From Ramlibacter sp. (GTDB lineage Bacteria; Pseudomonadota; Gammaproteobacteria; Burkholderiales; Burkholderiaceae_C), in contig JAHBZN010000001.1 of the NCBI GenBank assembly GCA_019635415.1, positions 434,001 to 498,000 of the forward strand: a DNA stretch of 64,000 bases. The letters run 5' to 3'. Positions 16,867 through 27,183 of this stretch are shown piece after piece. The notes beneath the pieces were generated by a model. The model was not told the DNA's origin and searched no databases. It was given only the letters and a program-made list of their open reading frames with translations. A program made the position numbers and the translations under genes. Each line of letters begins with the position of its first letter. Position 1 is the first letter of the stretch.

Positions 16867-18081
16867 ATGTTGCTTCCTGACTGGGCCGTGCTGAACGCGG
16901 CGATCGATTGGCTCGGCCATGGCCTTTGGCATCTGGCCTGGTGGCAGATCGTGCTGTACACGCTCGCCACCACGCACCTGACCATCATGGGCGTGACCAT
17001 CTTCCTGCACCGGGCCCAGTCGCACCGCGCGCTGGAGCTGGGGCCGATCCCTTCGCATTTCTTCCGCTTCTGGCTCTGGCTGGGCACCGGCATGGTGACC
17101 AAGGAGTTCGTGGCCATTCACCGCAAGCACCACGCCAAGGTGGACACCGAGGAAGATCCGCACAGCCCGCAGACGCGGGGCCTCAAGAAGTTGATGCTCG
17201 AGGGCGCCGAACTGTACCGCGCCGAGTCGAAGAACCTCGAGACCCTGGCCAAGTATGGCTACGGCACGCCCGACGACTGGCTGGAGCGCAATCTCTACAC
17301 CCGCTACTCCTGGCAGGGCGTGGGCTTGATGCTGATCCTGGACCTGGCGCTGTTTGGCGCCGTCGGGGCGATTGTCTGGGCCGTTCAGATGGCGTGGATT
17401 CCGTTCTGGGCCACCGGCGTCATCAACGGCATTGGCCACTACTGGGGCTACCGCAACTTCGAGTCGCCCGATGCCAGCACCAACGTGAGCATCTGGGGCA
17501 TCATCATCGGTGGCGAGGAGCTGCACAACAACCATCACACGTACCCCACTTCGGCGCGGTTCTCGGTCAAGCCCTATGAATTCGACATCGGCTGGATGTA
17601 CATCAGCCTGATGGAGAAGATCGGCTGGGCCACCGTCAAGAAGGTGCCCCCGAAGCTGCAGCTGGGGGCCGTCAAGCCGGTGGCTGACGAGAAGACGCTG
17701 GAAGCGCTGATCGCCAATCGCTATGAAGTCATGGCGGGCTACGCGCGCGAATTGCGCCGGGTCTGCAAGGCTGAAATTGCCGCCCTCAAGGCGCGCCAGG
17801 GCGACCTGTCCCAGCTCACCGCGGCCAAGCGCTGGCTGCACCGTGATGACGACAAGGTGCCGGCCAGTGCCCGGCAGCGCCTGGCCCAGGCCCGCGCGGC
17901 GCACCCCGTGCTCGACAAGATGGTGACCATGCGTGAAGAGCTGCGCCAGATGTGGCTCAGCACGGGCCATTCGCGCGAGCAGCTGGCGGCCGACCTGCAG
18001 GCCTGGTGCCGTCGCGCCGAGGAAAGCGGCATCGTCGCGCTGCAGCAGTTCTCGATGAAGCTGCGCGCCGCGCACGCATAA
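16867..18081 (+). CDS. Delta-9-type membrane fatty-acid desaturase
   Basis: 404 residues. All three di-iron histidine boxes are present: HRAQSH (48-53), HRKHH (85-89) and ELHNNHHT (near 219-226). Hydrophobic segments flank them in the normal order for acyl-CoA/lipid delta-9 desaturases (DesC/Ole1 type). The enzyme introduces a cis double bond in acyl chains and tunes membrane fluidity. The C-terminal ~130 residues are hydrophilic and helical, longer than in minimal bacterial desaturases, and may be an interaction domain. The gene stands alone on the plus strand. Confidence 0.93.
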   Translation: MLLPDWAVLNAAIDWLGHGLWHLAWWQIVLYTLATTHLTIMGVTIFLHRAQSHRALELGPIPSHFFRFWLWLGTGMVTKEFVAIHRKHHAKVDTEEDPHSPQTRGLKKLMLEGAELYRAESKNLETLAKYGYGTPDDWLERNLYTRYSWQGVGLMLILDLALFGAVGAIVWAVQMAWIPFWATGVINGIGHYWGYRNFESPDASTNVSIWGIIIGGEELHNNHHTYPTSARFSVKPYEFDIGWMYISLMEKIGWATVKKVPPKLQLGAVKPVADEKTLEALIANRYEVMAGYARELRRVCKAEIAALKARQGDLSQLTAAKRWLHRDDDKVPASARQRLAQARAAHPVLDKMVTMREELRQMWLSTGHSREQLAADLQAWCRRAEESGIVALQQFSMKLRAAHA

Positions 18082-18332
18082 GCAGGCCGGGGCGGGCAGG
18101 CCAGCGTGAAGCGGGCCCCCTGCTCCAGGGCCTTCACCTTCACCCACATCGCCTGATCCGTGCGCCAGCCCTGGCCCGCGCACAGCCGCAGCCCTGCCGG
18201 AACCCACTCCCGTGCCACGCCGGCAGCCGCCGGCGTGAGCCAGAGCATGCCGGCGGCGCAGAACAGCTCGGTCCCCGCCGCCACGGCCAAGCCCATGTCC
18301 TCGCCTTGCAGAAGCCGGTGCTCAGAGGTCAT
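17739..18332 (-). CDS. Putative DUF2917-like protein with uncertain C-terminus
   Basis: The ATG at 18332 overlaps the ridA-like stop codon by 11 bp, implying translational coupling. The first ~75 residues (GTELFCAAGMLWLTPA, EWVPAGLRLCAGQGWRTD) resemble the small cupin-like DUF2917 family. No stop is met there: the frame continues about 115 more residues, antisense to the 3' half of the desaturase, with Arg/Ser-rich content that looks non-coding. So either a stop has been lost or the product carries a junk tail. Function unknown. The family pairing with a RidA protein and a MocR regulator is from memory and not verified. Confidence 0.5.
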   Translation of the reverse strand: MTSEHRLLQGEDMGLAVAAGTELFCAAGMLWLTPAAAGVAREWVPAGLRLCAGQGWRTDQAMWVKVKALEQGARFTLACPPRPAYACAARSFIENCCSATMPLSSARRHQACRSAASCSREWPVLSHIWRSSSRMVTILSSTGCAARAWARRCRALAGTLSSSRCSQRLAAVSWDRSPWRALRAAISALQTRRNSRA

Positions 18333-18813
18333 TGGCGGCCTCGATGCCCACGGTCATCTCGACTTCCACCGTCGCGTTCTTGGGCAACTGCATCACGCCG
18401 ACGGACGTGCGGGTGTGGGCGCCCCTGTCGCCCAGCACCTTCCGCAGGACACCCGATGCGGCATCTGCGACCTCGCTGTGCTGGCTGAAGTGAGGGGCCG
18501 ACTGCACGAACACGCCCACCCGCAGCACCCGCCTGATGTTCTCCAGCCCGCCCAGTGACTGGCGCAGCAGCAGCAGGGCCCGGACGGTGCAGATCATGGC
18601 GGCCTGTTGCGCCTGCTGGAGGCTGACGGTGGACCCCGCAGGGCCCGTCACCACGACCTCGGTGCCTACTCGCGGGACCTGACCGCTGACGAAGGCCGTG
18701 CGGCCGTCGACCACGACGGGCACGTAGTCGCCGCCGATCCTGATTTCGCCGCTGAAGTCATAGCCGAGCCCGGCGATGACTTCGTTCAGTGCGGCCTGCC
18801 TTGAAGAGTCCAT
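18322..18813 (-). CDS. RidA/YjgF/YER057c-family protein
   Basis: 163 residues from ATG 18813. The fold is seen in AFVSGQVPR, MICTVRALLLLRQSLGGLENIRRVLRV (split here by context), HFSQHSEVADAASGVLRKVLGDRG and TSVGVMQLPKNATVEVEM. This is the YjgF-type pattern; the terminal Arg of canonical RidA (R105) is replaced, as ANVEVE-type positions differ. RidA proteins hydrolyse reactive enamine/imine intermediates of PLP enzymes. It is divergent from a PLP-domain MocR regulator, so the pair probably deals with the same amine or amino-acid pathway. Confidence 0.88.
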   Translation of the reverse strand: MDSSRQAALNEVIAGLGYDFSGEIRIGGDYVPVVVDGRTAFVSGQVPRVGTEVVVTGPAGSTVSLQQAQQAAMICTVRALLLLRQSLGGLENIRRVLRVGVFVQSAPHFSQHSEVADAASGVLRKVLGDRGAHTRTSVGVMQLPKNATVEVEMTVGIEAANDL

Positions 18814-18997
18814 GGGTGCTGCCTTTGGAGAATGGAAGAGAAGCCAAGCGTAGCCCCGCGTGGTCCCGCGCTGCAGGTACAGCCGGGCGCCATGGCGGCC
18901 GATCAGCGTTTGAGGTGGCGCTCTGTTATGGTTTCCGGGCGTCGCCGGTGTATCTGTTGCGAAACAGCGGCGACGGCCAAGATGGATCCCGCGCCGC

Positions 18998-20452
18998 ATG
19001 AATTCCGACACCCAACCGCTCTACCAGCAACTGGCCTCGCACTACCGCGAAGCCATCGGACGTGGTGCCCTGCGCGCCGACGCCCGCATGCCCTCGGTGC
19101 GGGACCTGATGCAGCGGCACCAGGTCAGCCTGTCCACGGCGCTGCAGGCCCTGCGGTCGCTGGAAGACCAGGGATGGCTGGAGGCGAGGCCGCGGGTCGG
19201 CTACTTCGTGCGCGGACGCCGGCCCAAGGGGCTGGGGGAGCTCGCCGACCCTGACCTGCGCAAGCCCTTTGCGGCAGACCCCACACGTTTCGCCGGCATC
19301 AACGAGCGCATCTCCCTGCTGCTGGAGAGCGGACGCCGGGCCAGCCTGCGCGTGGACCTTGGTGGGGCCACGCCAGGGCCTGAACTGTTCGACGCGGCCA
19401 TGATGAACCGCGGCGCGGCCACCCTGCTGCGCGAGCAGCCGGGCATCCTGGCGCACGGGCGCGCCCTGGCCGGCGCGCAGCCCGAGTTCCAGGCCGCGAT
19501 GGCCCGGCGTGCGCTGGATGCCGGCATGGCGCTGAATCCCCGGGATGTGCTGGCCACCAGCGGTAACACCGAGGCGGTTCATCTGGCGCTCAGTGCCGTG
19601 GCGCAGCCAGGTGATGTCGTGGCCGTGGAATCGCCGACCTACTATGGGTTGCTGCAGGTGATTGAGTCGCAGGGGCTGGAGATCCTGGAAATTCCCTGCA
19701 GCCGCCACACCGGCATTTCGCTGGAGGCGCTGGAACTGGCTGTGCGCACGGAGCCGCGACTGCGGGCCGTGGTCGCCATGCCGCATCTGCAGATGCCGCT
19801 GGGCATGGTCATGCCTGATGGCCAGAAGAAAGCCCTGGCCGTGTTCTGCAGCGAGCACGACCTCGCACTCATCGAGGACGATTCCTACCGTCTGCTGGTC
19901 GAGGGCAGTGCGGTGCAGCGACCCGTCAAGGCCTGGGACCGCTCGGGCCACGTGATTTACTGCGAGTCGTTCAACAAGACCCTGGCACCGGGGTTGCGAC
20001 AAGGCTGGATGAATGCGGGGCGCTGGCACGAGCGGGTGCACATGCTCAAGTTTGCGCAGAGCCGCAGCACGCCGGCCTGGGGGCAGTTGCTGGCCGCGCG
20101 CTGGGCCACGTCACCGGCATTTGCCCGGCATCTGCAGCGGTTGCGTGTTCAGTTGCGCCGCCAGCGCGAGCGCACAGCGCAGGCCATTGCGCGGCACTTT
20201 CCCCCGGTCACGCGTCTGGCCCTGCCGCCCGGCGGCCTGTGCCTGTGGGGGGAACTGCCGGCGGGCGTGTCGTCCTCGGTGTTGTACGAGGATGCGCTGC
20301 GCGAGGGCATCCGCATCGCCCCGGGCGCCATGTTTTCCAATACCGGTCGTTACGACGGGTTCGTGCGGTTTGGCTGCGCCATGGCGATGTCCCCGGAAAT
20401 CGAGGAGGCCTATCAGGTGCTGGGCCGGCTGGTGCACGAACAGATGCGCTGA
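18998..20452 (+). CDS. MocR/PdxR-type transcriptional regulator (GntR helix-turn-helix + aminotransferase fold)
   Basis: 484 residues. Residues 1-70 are a GntR winged helix (PLYQQLASHYREAIGRGAL, MPSVRDLMQRHQVS). Residues ~115-480 are a type I aminotransferase fold with the PLP-binding block SFNKTLAPGLRQGW, where the Lys forms the Schiff base. MocR regulators sense PLP or amino compounds and usually control a divergent neighbour; here that is the ridA/DUF2917 pair, 184 bp away. The start at 18998 gives a standard GntR N-terminus. A strong bidirectional terminator follows. Confidence 0.92.
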   Translation: MNSDTQPLYQQLASHYREAIGRGALRADARMPSVRDLMQRHQVSLSTALQALRSLEDQGWLEARPRVGYFVRGRRPKGLGELADPDLRKPFAADPTRFAGINERISLLLESGRRASLRVDLGGATPGPELFDAAMMNRGAATLLREQPGILAHGRALAGAQPEFQAAMARRALDAGMALNPRDVLATSGNTEAVHLALSAVAQPGDVVAVESPTYYGLLQVIESQGLEILEIPCSRHTGISLEALELAVRTEPRLRAVVAMPHLQMPLGMVMPDGQKKALAVFCSEHDLALIEDDSYRLLVEGSAVQRPVKAWDRSGHVIYCESFNKTLAPGLRQGWMNAGRWHERVHMLKFAQSRSTPAWGQLLAARWATSPAFARHLQRLRVQLRRQRERTAQAIARHFPPVTRLALPPGGLCLWGELPAGVSSSVLYEDALREGIRIAPGAMFSNTGRYDGFVRFGCAMAMSPEIEEAYQVLGRLVHEQMR

Positions 20453-20465
20453 TTCAAGGGCCCAC

Positions 20466-20493
20466 AAAAAAGCCCCGCTGAGCGGGGCTTTTT
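20466..20493. terminator. Bidirectional rho-independent terminator
   Basis: GCCCCGC / GCGGGGC stem extended by A5 on the left and T5 on the right, so it works both for the MocR gene (+) and for rpmB-rpmG (-), which converge here. Confidence 0.92.
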
Positions 20494-20509
20494 GCAGGAT
20501 GCGGCTGAA

Positions 20510-20680
20510 TCACTTCAGCTTCATTTCCTTGTACTCGACGTGCTTGCGAGCCTTGGGATCAAACTTCATGATCGCCATTTTCTCGGGCATGGTCTTCTTG
20601 TTCTTGCTGGTGGTGTAGAAGTGACCGGTACCGGCCGTGGACTCCAGCTTGATCTTTTCGCGTCCGCCTTTGCTTGCCAT
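20510..20680 (-). CDS. rpmG: Ribosomal protein bL33
   Basis: 56 residues from ATG 20680 ([20 protein letters not shown]). Basic 50S-subunit protein. It lacks the CxxC zinc ligands, so it is the zinc-independent form. It is 11 bp downstream of rpmB in the standard rpmBG operon and ends just before the bidirectional terminator. Confidence 0.98.
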   Translation of the reverse strand: MASKGGREKIKLESTAGTGHFYTTSKNKKTMPEKMAIMKFDPKARKHVEYKEMKLK

Positions 20681-20691
20681 GGTGCTTCTCC

Positions 20692-20925
20692 TTAGGCCTG
20701 GCCACGTGCGCGCAGGTCTGCGAGCACAGAGTCGATACCGTTCTTGTCGATCAGGCGCAGCCCGGCGTTGCTGATGCGCAGGCGCACCCAGCGGTTTTCG
20801 CTCTCGACCCAGAAACGGCGGTATTGCAGGTTCGGCATGAACCGGCGCTTGGTTTTGTTGTTGGCATGGGAAACATTGTTTCCGACCATCGGGCCCTTGC
20901 CCGTTACGTCGCAGACGCGTGCCAT
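20692..20925 (-). CDS. rpmB: Ribosomal protein bL28
   Basis: 77 residues from ATG 20925 ([20 protein letters not shown]). Basic 50S protein with the usual [10 protein letters not shown] block. It is the first gene of rpmBG. An ATG two codons upstream is in frame but MARVC is the conserved start. Confidence 0.98.
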   Translation of the reverse strand: MARVCDVTGKGPMVGNNVSHANNKTKRRFMPNLQYRRFWVESENRWVRLRISNAGLRLIDKNGIDSVLADLRARGQA

Positions 20926-21067
20926 AAGCACTCCAATTTCTACTCAACGGCTGTCACTGCCGGCCGGAACTGCGGTTCCTGCCTCGCGTCAGCCTCACCT
21001 CGCCAGAAGGGTGGCGGTAACCCATCGCTGACCCTGAACCTCCCGGCCGAAATCAGCAAAGCCTTGA

Positions 21068-21073
21068 ATTATA
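21068..21073 (-). promoter_or_regulatory. Candidate -10 (TATAAT) for rpmBG
   Basis: A perfect TATAAT on the minus strand, about 145 bp before rpmB and just past the trxB stop, in a locally A/T-rich patch. No clear -35 lies at 17 bp. The leader would be about 135 nt. Confidence 0.45.
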
Positions 21074-21094
21074 ACGAAATTCCGGGGCCAGGCC

Positions 21095-22117
<1,023 letters not shown>

Positions 22118-22208
22118 TCAAGCTTGTGGCCCGTGTGGACGATGTGCAATTTCAATCTGTGCGATTGTAAGAACCCCTGCAAAGGGGCATGCCTGAAGGG
22201 ATTTGAGA

Positions 22209-22883
22209 ATGTCGATGCTGTCCAATCTGGAACTGATACGCCGTGTGCCGCTGTTCGCCTTGCTGACAGCGGTTCAGGCGGAAGCGGTGGCAGATGCCGT
22301 GACCAAGCGCCGTTTCAAGCGGGGTGAAGTGGTCGTGGAGCAGGGCGAGAAGTCCAATACCCTGTTCATCATCCTGACCGGGCGGGTGCGCGTCGTCACG
22401 TCGGACAAGCGCGGCCGCGAGGTCATCCTGGCCACGCTGCAGCCCGGTGACTACATCGGCGAAATGAGCCTGATCGACAACGAGCCCCATTCGGCCACCT
22501 GCCGCGCCGAGGTCCAGACCGACATGCTGGTGCTGGGCCGCGCCGAGTTTGCGCGCTGCCTGCCCGAGAACAGCTCCATGGCCTACGCCATCATGAAGGG
22601 CCTGGTGCAACGCCTGCGCCAGGCGGACCGCAAGATCGAGTCCTTGGCGTTGATGGATGTTTACGGTCGTGTGGCCCGCTCCCTGCTCGAATTCGCCAAG
22701 CCCGACCGCGACGGCGAGCTCACCATCCGCGACAAGATTTCCCGCCAGGACATTGCCAAGATGGTGGGGGCCTCGCGCGAGATGGTCAGCCGTGTGATGA
22801 AGGACCTGGAGGACCGCGGCTTCATCGAAACCCGCGAAGACGGTTCGATGGTGATCAAGGACCGTCTGACCACGCTCGGCTGA
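22209..22883 (+). CDS. Crp/Fnr-family transcriptional regulator
   Basis: 224 residues from ATG 22209, preceded by GAAGGG at 22195-22200; a TTG six bases upstream is less likely. The N-terminal cyclic-nucleotide-type beta roll (GEVVVEQGEKSNTLFIILTGRV) is followed by a dimer helix and a helix-turn-helix (DIAKMVGASREMVSRVMKDLE). No N-terminal cysteine cluster exists, so it is not an oxygen-sensing Fnr. The phosphate-binding stretch reads GEMSLIDNEPHSATC, with His where Crp has the cAMP-contacting Arg. The ligand is therefore uncertain. A short hairpin, CCCCT-GCAA-AGGGG (22174-22187), lies in its leader. Confidence 0.93.
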   Translation: MSMLSNLELIRRVPLFALLTAVQAEAVADAVTKRRFKRGEVVVEQGEKSNTLFIILTGRVRVVTSDKRGREVILATLQPGDYIGEMSLIDNEPHSATCRAEVQTDMLVLGRAEFARCLPENSSMAYAIMKGLVQRLRQADRKIESLALMDVYGRVARSLLEFAKPDRDGELTIRDKISRQDIAKMVGASREMVSRVMKDLEDRGFIETREDGSMVIKDRLTTLG

Positions 22884-22939
22884 CACGGGGCGCCTCCCCT
22901 GGCCGCTGCTGCGGCCTGCGGTAAGCTTGAGTGCTGCTC

Positions 22940-25267
22940 ATGACTTACTCCCTGAATACCTTGAACGCTTCCGCCGCTGACGGCCCGGTGCCGCGAACCG
23001 GTGTGGGGCGGTTTGCCCATGAGATCGCCCTGGTGCTCGGACTGGCCGCGCTGGTGTTCTGGCTACTGGCGTTGTGGAGCCACTCCGCGCTGGACGCGGC
23101 CTGGTCCACGTCGGGCGCTGGTGGGCCTGTGCACAACTGGGGCGGACGGGTGGGGGCCTGGCTGGCCGATCTGAGTTACTACAGCCTCGGTTTTTCCGTC
23201 TGGTGGTGTGTTGCGGCGGGCGTGCGCGCCTGGCTGGCCACGCTGGCGCGCTGGATGCGGGGCGGTTCGTTGCCGCGCGAAGCCGCGCCGCGCTTCAGCC
23301 GGTCGCGCACGGCCTTCTGGATCGGGCTGGCGGTGCTGCTGTGCGCCAGTACCGCGCTCGAATGGTCCCGGCTGTACCGGTTTGAGCCGCGACTGCCCGG
23401 CCACGGCGGCGGTGTGCTGGGGTACCTGACCGGCCCGCCCGGGGTCCAGTGGCTGGGCTTCACCGGTTCGGGGCTGGTGTTCATCGCCCTCACGGTGCTG
23501 GGCGCGGCCCTGGTGTTCCGCTTCTCTTGGGCGCAGGTGGCCGAGCGCATCGGCGCCAGGGTCGATACCCTGATCGAGTCACGCCGCGAGAAGCGTGAGA
23601 TGGCCGAAGACCTGGCGCTGGGCCAGCGCGCTGCCCGCGAGCGCGAGGAGGTGCTCATCGAGGAGCGCATCGAGATCGAGGAGCACCATCCCGCGCCCGT
23701 GCTGATCGAGCCGGTGCTGGTGGAGCCACCGCGCAGCGAGCGCGTGGCGAAGGAGCGCCAGAAGCCGCTGTTCACCGAATTGCCCGACAGCAAGCTGCCC
23801 CAGGTGGACCTGCTCGACAGTCCCGGGGGGCGCCAGGAGACCGTCTCGCCCGAAACGCTGGAGATGACCAGCCGGTTGATCGAGAAGAAGCTCAAGGACT
23901 TCGGCGTGGAAGTGCGCGTGGTGCTGGCCCAGCCCGGTCCCGTGATCACGCGCTACGAAATCGAGCCTGCCACCGGCGTCAAGGGCTCGCAGGTGCTCAA
24001 TCTCGCCAAGGACCTCGCGCGGTCCCTGAGCCTGATCTCGATCCGCGTGATCGAGACCATTCCCGGCAAGAACTACATGGCGCTGGAGCTGCCCAACGCC
24101 AAGCGCCAGTCCATCCGCCTGAGCGAGATTCTGGGCTCGCAGATCTACAACGAAGCCAAGTCGATGCTCACCATGGGCCTGGGCAAGGACATCATCGGCA
24201 ACCCGGTGGTGGCCGACCTGGCCAAGATGCCCCATGTGCTGGTGGCCGGCACGACCGGCTCCGGCAAGTCCGTGGGCATCAACGCCATGGTGCTGAGCCT
24301 GCTCTACAAGGCCGAGGCGCGCGACGTGCGCCTGCTCATGATCGACCCCAAGATGCTGGAGATGTCGGTGTACGAGGGGATTCCGCACCTGCTGGCGCCC
24401 GTGGTGACCGACATGCGGCAGGCCGCGCACGGCCTGAACTGGTGCGTCATGGAAATGGAGCGCCGCTACAAGCTCATGAGCAAGCTCGGCGTGCGCAACC
24501 TGGGCGGCTACAACAACAAGATCGACGAGGCCAAGGCGCGCGGCGACTTCATCTACAACCCGTTCAGCCTGACCCCCGACAGTCCGGAACCGCTGGATCG
24601 CCTGCCCCACATCGTGGTGGTCATCGACGAGCTGGCCGATCTCATGATGGTGGTGGGCAAGAAGATCGAGGAACTGATTGCCCGGCTCGCGCAAAAAGCG
24701 CGCGCCGCCGGCATCCACCTCATCCTGGCCACGCAGCGGCCCAGCGTGGACGTCATCACGGGCCTGATCAAGGCCAACATTCCCACGCGCATCGCCTTCC
24801 AGGTCAGCAGCAAGATCGACAGCCGGACCATCCTGGACCAGATGGGCGCCGAGGCGCTGCTGGGCATGGGCGACATGCTGTACATGGCCAGTGGCACCGG
24901 GCTGCCGGTCCGTGTGCACGGCGCCTTCGTCAGTGACGACGAAGTGCACCGGGTGGTGGCCTACCTCAAGCAGCAGGGGGAGCCCAACTACATCGACGGT
25001 GTGCTCGAAGGCGGCACGGTCGACGGGGAGGATGGTGACCTGCTGGGCGGCGCAGAAGGCGGCGGCGAAAAGGACCCGATGTACGACCAGGCCGTGGAAG
25101 TGGTCCTGAAGAACCGCAAGGCCAGCATCTCGCTGGTGCAGCGCCATCTCAAGATTGGTTACAACCGCGCCGCGCGGCTGGTGGAAGATATGGAAAAAGC
25201 GGGACTGGTCAGCGCCATGAGTGGCAGCGGCCAGCGCGAAATCCTGGTGCCTGCGCGCGCCGAATGA
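22940..25267 (+). CDS. ftsK: DNA translocase FtsK
   Basis: 775 residues from ATG 22940; a GTG nine bases earlier is possible. N-terminal TM segments lie at ~30-50, ~75-95, ~130-150 and ~175-195. A Glu/Arg-rich linker follows ([16 protein letters not shown]) and is shorter than in E. coli FtsK. The motor domain has Walker [11 protein letters not shown] near 438, Walker [11 protein letters not shown], and [15 protein letters not shown]. The C-terminal gamma winged helix ([20 protein letters not shown]) binds KOPS. It pumps chromosomal DNA at the septum and activates XerCD. It is followed by lolA with an ATGA overlap. Confidence 0.97.
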   Translation: MTYSLNTLNASAADGPVPRTGVGRFAHEIALVLGLAALVFWLLALWSHSALDAAWSTSGAGGPVHNWGGRVGAWLADLSYYSLGFSVWWCVAAGVRAWLATLARWMRGGSLPREAAPRFSRSRTAFWIGLAVLLCASTALEWSRLYRFEPRLPGHGGGVLGYLTGPPGVQWLGFTGSGLVFIALTVLGAALVFRFSWAQVAERIGARVDTLIESRREKREMAEDLALGQRAAREREEVLIEERIEIEEHHPAPVLIEPVLVEPPRSERVAKERQKPLFTELPDSKLPQVDLLDSPGGRQETVSPETLEMTSRLIEKKLKDFGVEVRVVLAQPGPVITRYEIEPATGVKGSQVLNLAKDLARSLSLISIRVIETIPGKNYMALELPNAKRQSIRLSEILGSQIYNEAKSMLTMGLGKDIIGNPVVADLAKMPHVLVAGTTGSGKSVGINAMVLSLLYKAEARDVRLLMIDPKMLEMSVYEGIPHLLAPVVTDMRQAAHGLNWCVMEMERRYKLMSKLGVRNLGGYNNKIDEAKARGDFIYNPFSLTPDSPEPLDRLPHIVVVIDELADLMMVVGKKIEELIARLAQKARAAGIHLILATQRPSVDVITGLIKANIPTRIAFQVSSKIDSRTILDQMGAEALLGMGDMLYMASGTGLPVRVHGAFVSDDEVHRVVAYLKQQGEPNYIDGVLEGGTVDGEDGDLLGGAEGGGEKDPMYDQAVEVVLKNRKASISLVQRHLKIGYNRAARLVEDMEKAGLVSAMSGSGQREILVPARAE

Positions 25268-25914
25268 GTTGGGTCGTCCGGATGAACAAACTGTTTGCTA
25301 CATTTCTCATAGCATCATGTGCCCTATCTGCAAGGGCTGGCGGCATGGAAAGCCTCGAATCCTTCGTCAGGACGGTGAAAAGCGGGCGTGCCGAGTTCAC
25401 CCAGGTCGTGACCTCGCCCGCGCGTGAGGGCCAGGCGCCTAAGGTCAAGACGTCCTCCGGCACCTTTGAATTCCAGCGGCCCAACCGTTTCCGGTTCAAC
25501 TACCTGAAACCCTTTGTACAGACCATCGTGGCCGATGGCCAGACGCTGTGGCTGCATGACGTGGACCTGAACCAGGTGACGGCGCGCAAGCAGTCGGCGG
25601 TGCTCGGGTCCACGCCGGCGGCGCTGATCGCCTCGGCCCCGGACTTGTCCGCGCTGCAAAAGGATTTCAAGCTCGAGGCTGCGCCCGATCGGGACGGCCT
25701 GCAATGGGTGCAGGCGCAACCCAGGACCAAGGAAGGCCAGTTGCAGAACGTGCGAGTGGGCTTCCGGGGTGAGCAGCTCGCGGTGCTGGAGATCCAGGAC
25801 AGCTTTGGCCAGCGCTCCGTGATCACTTTCACCCATCTGCAGACACCGGCCACACTGGCTGCCGACGCCTTCCAGTTCAAGCCGCCGGCGGGTGCCGACG
25901 TGCTGCGCCAGTAA
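25264..25914 (+). CDS. lolA: Outer-membrane lipoprotein carrier protein
   Basis: 216 residues. It starts at ATG 25264, overlapping the ftsK stop (ATGAG); MNKL at 25282 is an alternative and gives a tidier signal peptide ([16 protein letters not shown]). The mature protein has the LolA pattern [54 protein letters not shown]. It ferries lipoproteins through the periplasm from LolCDE to LolB. The ftsK-lolA-rarA order is conserved in betaproteobacteria. Confidence 0.96.
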   Translation: MSWVVRMNKLFATFLIASCALSARAGGMESLESFVRTVKSGRAEFTQVVTSPAREGQAPKVKTSSGTFEFQRPNRFRFNYLKPFVQTIVADGQTLWLHDVDLNQVTARKQSAVLGSTPAALIASAPDLSALQKDFKLEAAPDRDGLQWVQAQPRTKEGQLQNVRVGFRGEQLAVLEIQDSFGQRSVITFTHLQTPATLAADAFQFKPPAGADVLRQ

Positions 25915-25942
25915 GCGCCCGCCGGTGGCAAGGCCGGGCCGC

Positions 25943-26791
25943 TCAGCCCAGCTCGAAGGTGGTGATGCCAAATATCCGTGGCAGCGGCAGTGGCGTCGCA
26001 GTGCCCGTGTACATGCGGGCCGTTTCAAAAACCGGCGTCATGCCGTGCCGTCGTGCCAGGGCCGTGGCGCCCGGATTGGGGCCGGGCACGTCGAGATAGA
26101 CCGCATCGCCCTCGGGGACCCTGGCCTGCAGTGCCACGAAAAGCCGTTCGGCGACCGACTCGTTGTCGGCAAATAGGGGCCCGATCTTGAAGCCCTGCCG
26201 GCACGGGCGCAGCACGCCATAGCCTTTCAGCTCGCCGTTGTCGACCATGCCCAGCGCCGTGCAGCCCGGCTGGGCAATCCAGGCCTGCAGGAAGGAGGGC
26301 CGTGGCGCGCCAAACAGTGGCTGGTCGTAGGCGGCCACCTGTTCAAAGGGCAGGGAGGAAAGGGGCACCAGGCCGGGATCGCCCGGCGCCGCTTGCCCGC
26401 CCGTGCCCTGGTAACGTGCGTTGCGCCAGGCCATCGCAAAGCCGGACCGACGGTAGTTGTCCTGCTGGGCGACCACGCCATCCAGGCCCACGGCGCATCC
26501 ATGCAGCCGGTCCAGGCCGGCGTTCCAGAGCTCCAGCCCCAGGCCCCGGCCACGGTGATCGGGACGGACGATGTACAGGCCGAGAAAGCCGTGCGCCTTG
26601 CCATAGCGCACGACCGAAATAGTTGCCACCGGCTGGTCGTGCAGCAGCCCCACAAGAAAGCCGCCGGCGTCGGCCGCGTGGAAGCACGGAGCGTCGTTCA
26701 GGCCCGGGTTCCAGCCCTCGGCTGCGGCCCAGTCCATGGCCAGGGTCACCTCATGGGGCGCCATCGGGCGGATGACCATGCCGGAGGTCAT
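25943..26791 (-). CDS. GNAT-family N-acetyltransferase
   Basis: 282 residues from ATG 26791. The N-terminal GNAT core includes the acetyl-CoA loop VRPDHRGRGLGLELW (residues ~76-90). A second region (residues ~150-280, VAAYDQPLFGAPRPSFLQAWI...) matches the layout of GNATs with a C-terminal second acyltransferase-like domain. The substrate is unknown. It overlaps the upstream 131-residue gene as ATGA, so the two are translated together. Confidence 0.85.
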   Translation of the reverse strand: MTSGMVIRPMAPHEVTLAMDWAAAEGWNPGLNDAPCFHAADAGGFLVGLLHDQPVATISVVRYGKAHGFLGLYIVRPDHRGRGLGLELWNAGLDRLHGCAVGLDGVVAQQDNYRRSGFAMAWRNARYQGTGGQAAPGDPGLVPLSSLPFEQVAAYDQPLFGAPRPSFLQAWIAQPGCTALGMVDNGELKGYGVLRPCRQGFKIGPLFADNESVAERLFVALQARVPEGDAVYLDVPGPNPGATALARRHGMTPVFETARMYTGTATPLPLPRIFGITTFELG

Positions 26792-27183
26792 GAGGCACCC
26801 CGGTCCTGGGGCTGGATTTCCCGAGCGATCTGGTCCAGGGCCTTGCGCTCCAGGTACTCGTCCATGCGCGACAGCAAGCGCCACCATTCGCTGCCGTCTT
26901 CACGGTAGACGCGGATGGCGCCAGCCCTCACCAGGATCTTGCGCAGCTCGTCGTCCGCGAAGCCGCCCAGGTTCTTCTGCAGTGTCTCGAACGACCGGTC
27001 GGTGAAGCTCTTGTGGCTGAGGAAGTGGCGCGCGGTCTCCTCGGCCATGAACTCGGTCTTGTGCTGTTCGCGCAGCATTCGCAGCTGGTGGGCCAGCTGC
27101 TGGCGGTTCAGCAGCCAGCTGATGCCGCCGCCCACGAGGGCGCCGAGCAGTGCGGACAGGGTCGACCAGAGAGCGGCTTCCAT
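26788..27183 (-). CDS. Small membrane-anchored protein, unknown function
   Basis: 131 residues from ATG 27183. One N-terminal TM helix (LWSTLSALLGALVGGGISWLL) is followed by a charged, helical cytoplasmic region (QLAHQLRMLREQHKTEFMAEE, then a predicted globular tail with DDELRKILVRAGAIRVYRE). I do not recognise the family. It is coupled by ATGA to the GNAT gene. Its start codon directly abuts the candidate ATG of rarA on the other strand, so promoters must lie inside the opposite genes. Confidence 0.75.
   Translation of the reverse strand: MEAALWSTLSALLGALVGGGISWLLNRQQLAHQLRMLREQHKTEFMAEETARHFLSHKSFTDRSFETLQKNLGGFADDELRKILVRAGAIRVYREDGSEWWRLLSRMDEYLERKALDQIAREIQPQDRGAS

Noticed and set aside
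22209..22883. Oxygen-sensing Fnr
   Set aside because: The N-terminus has no cysteines at all before the beta roll, so no iron-sulfur cluster can form in the Fnr way.
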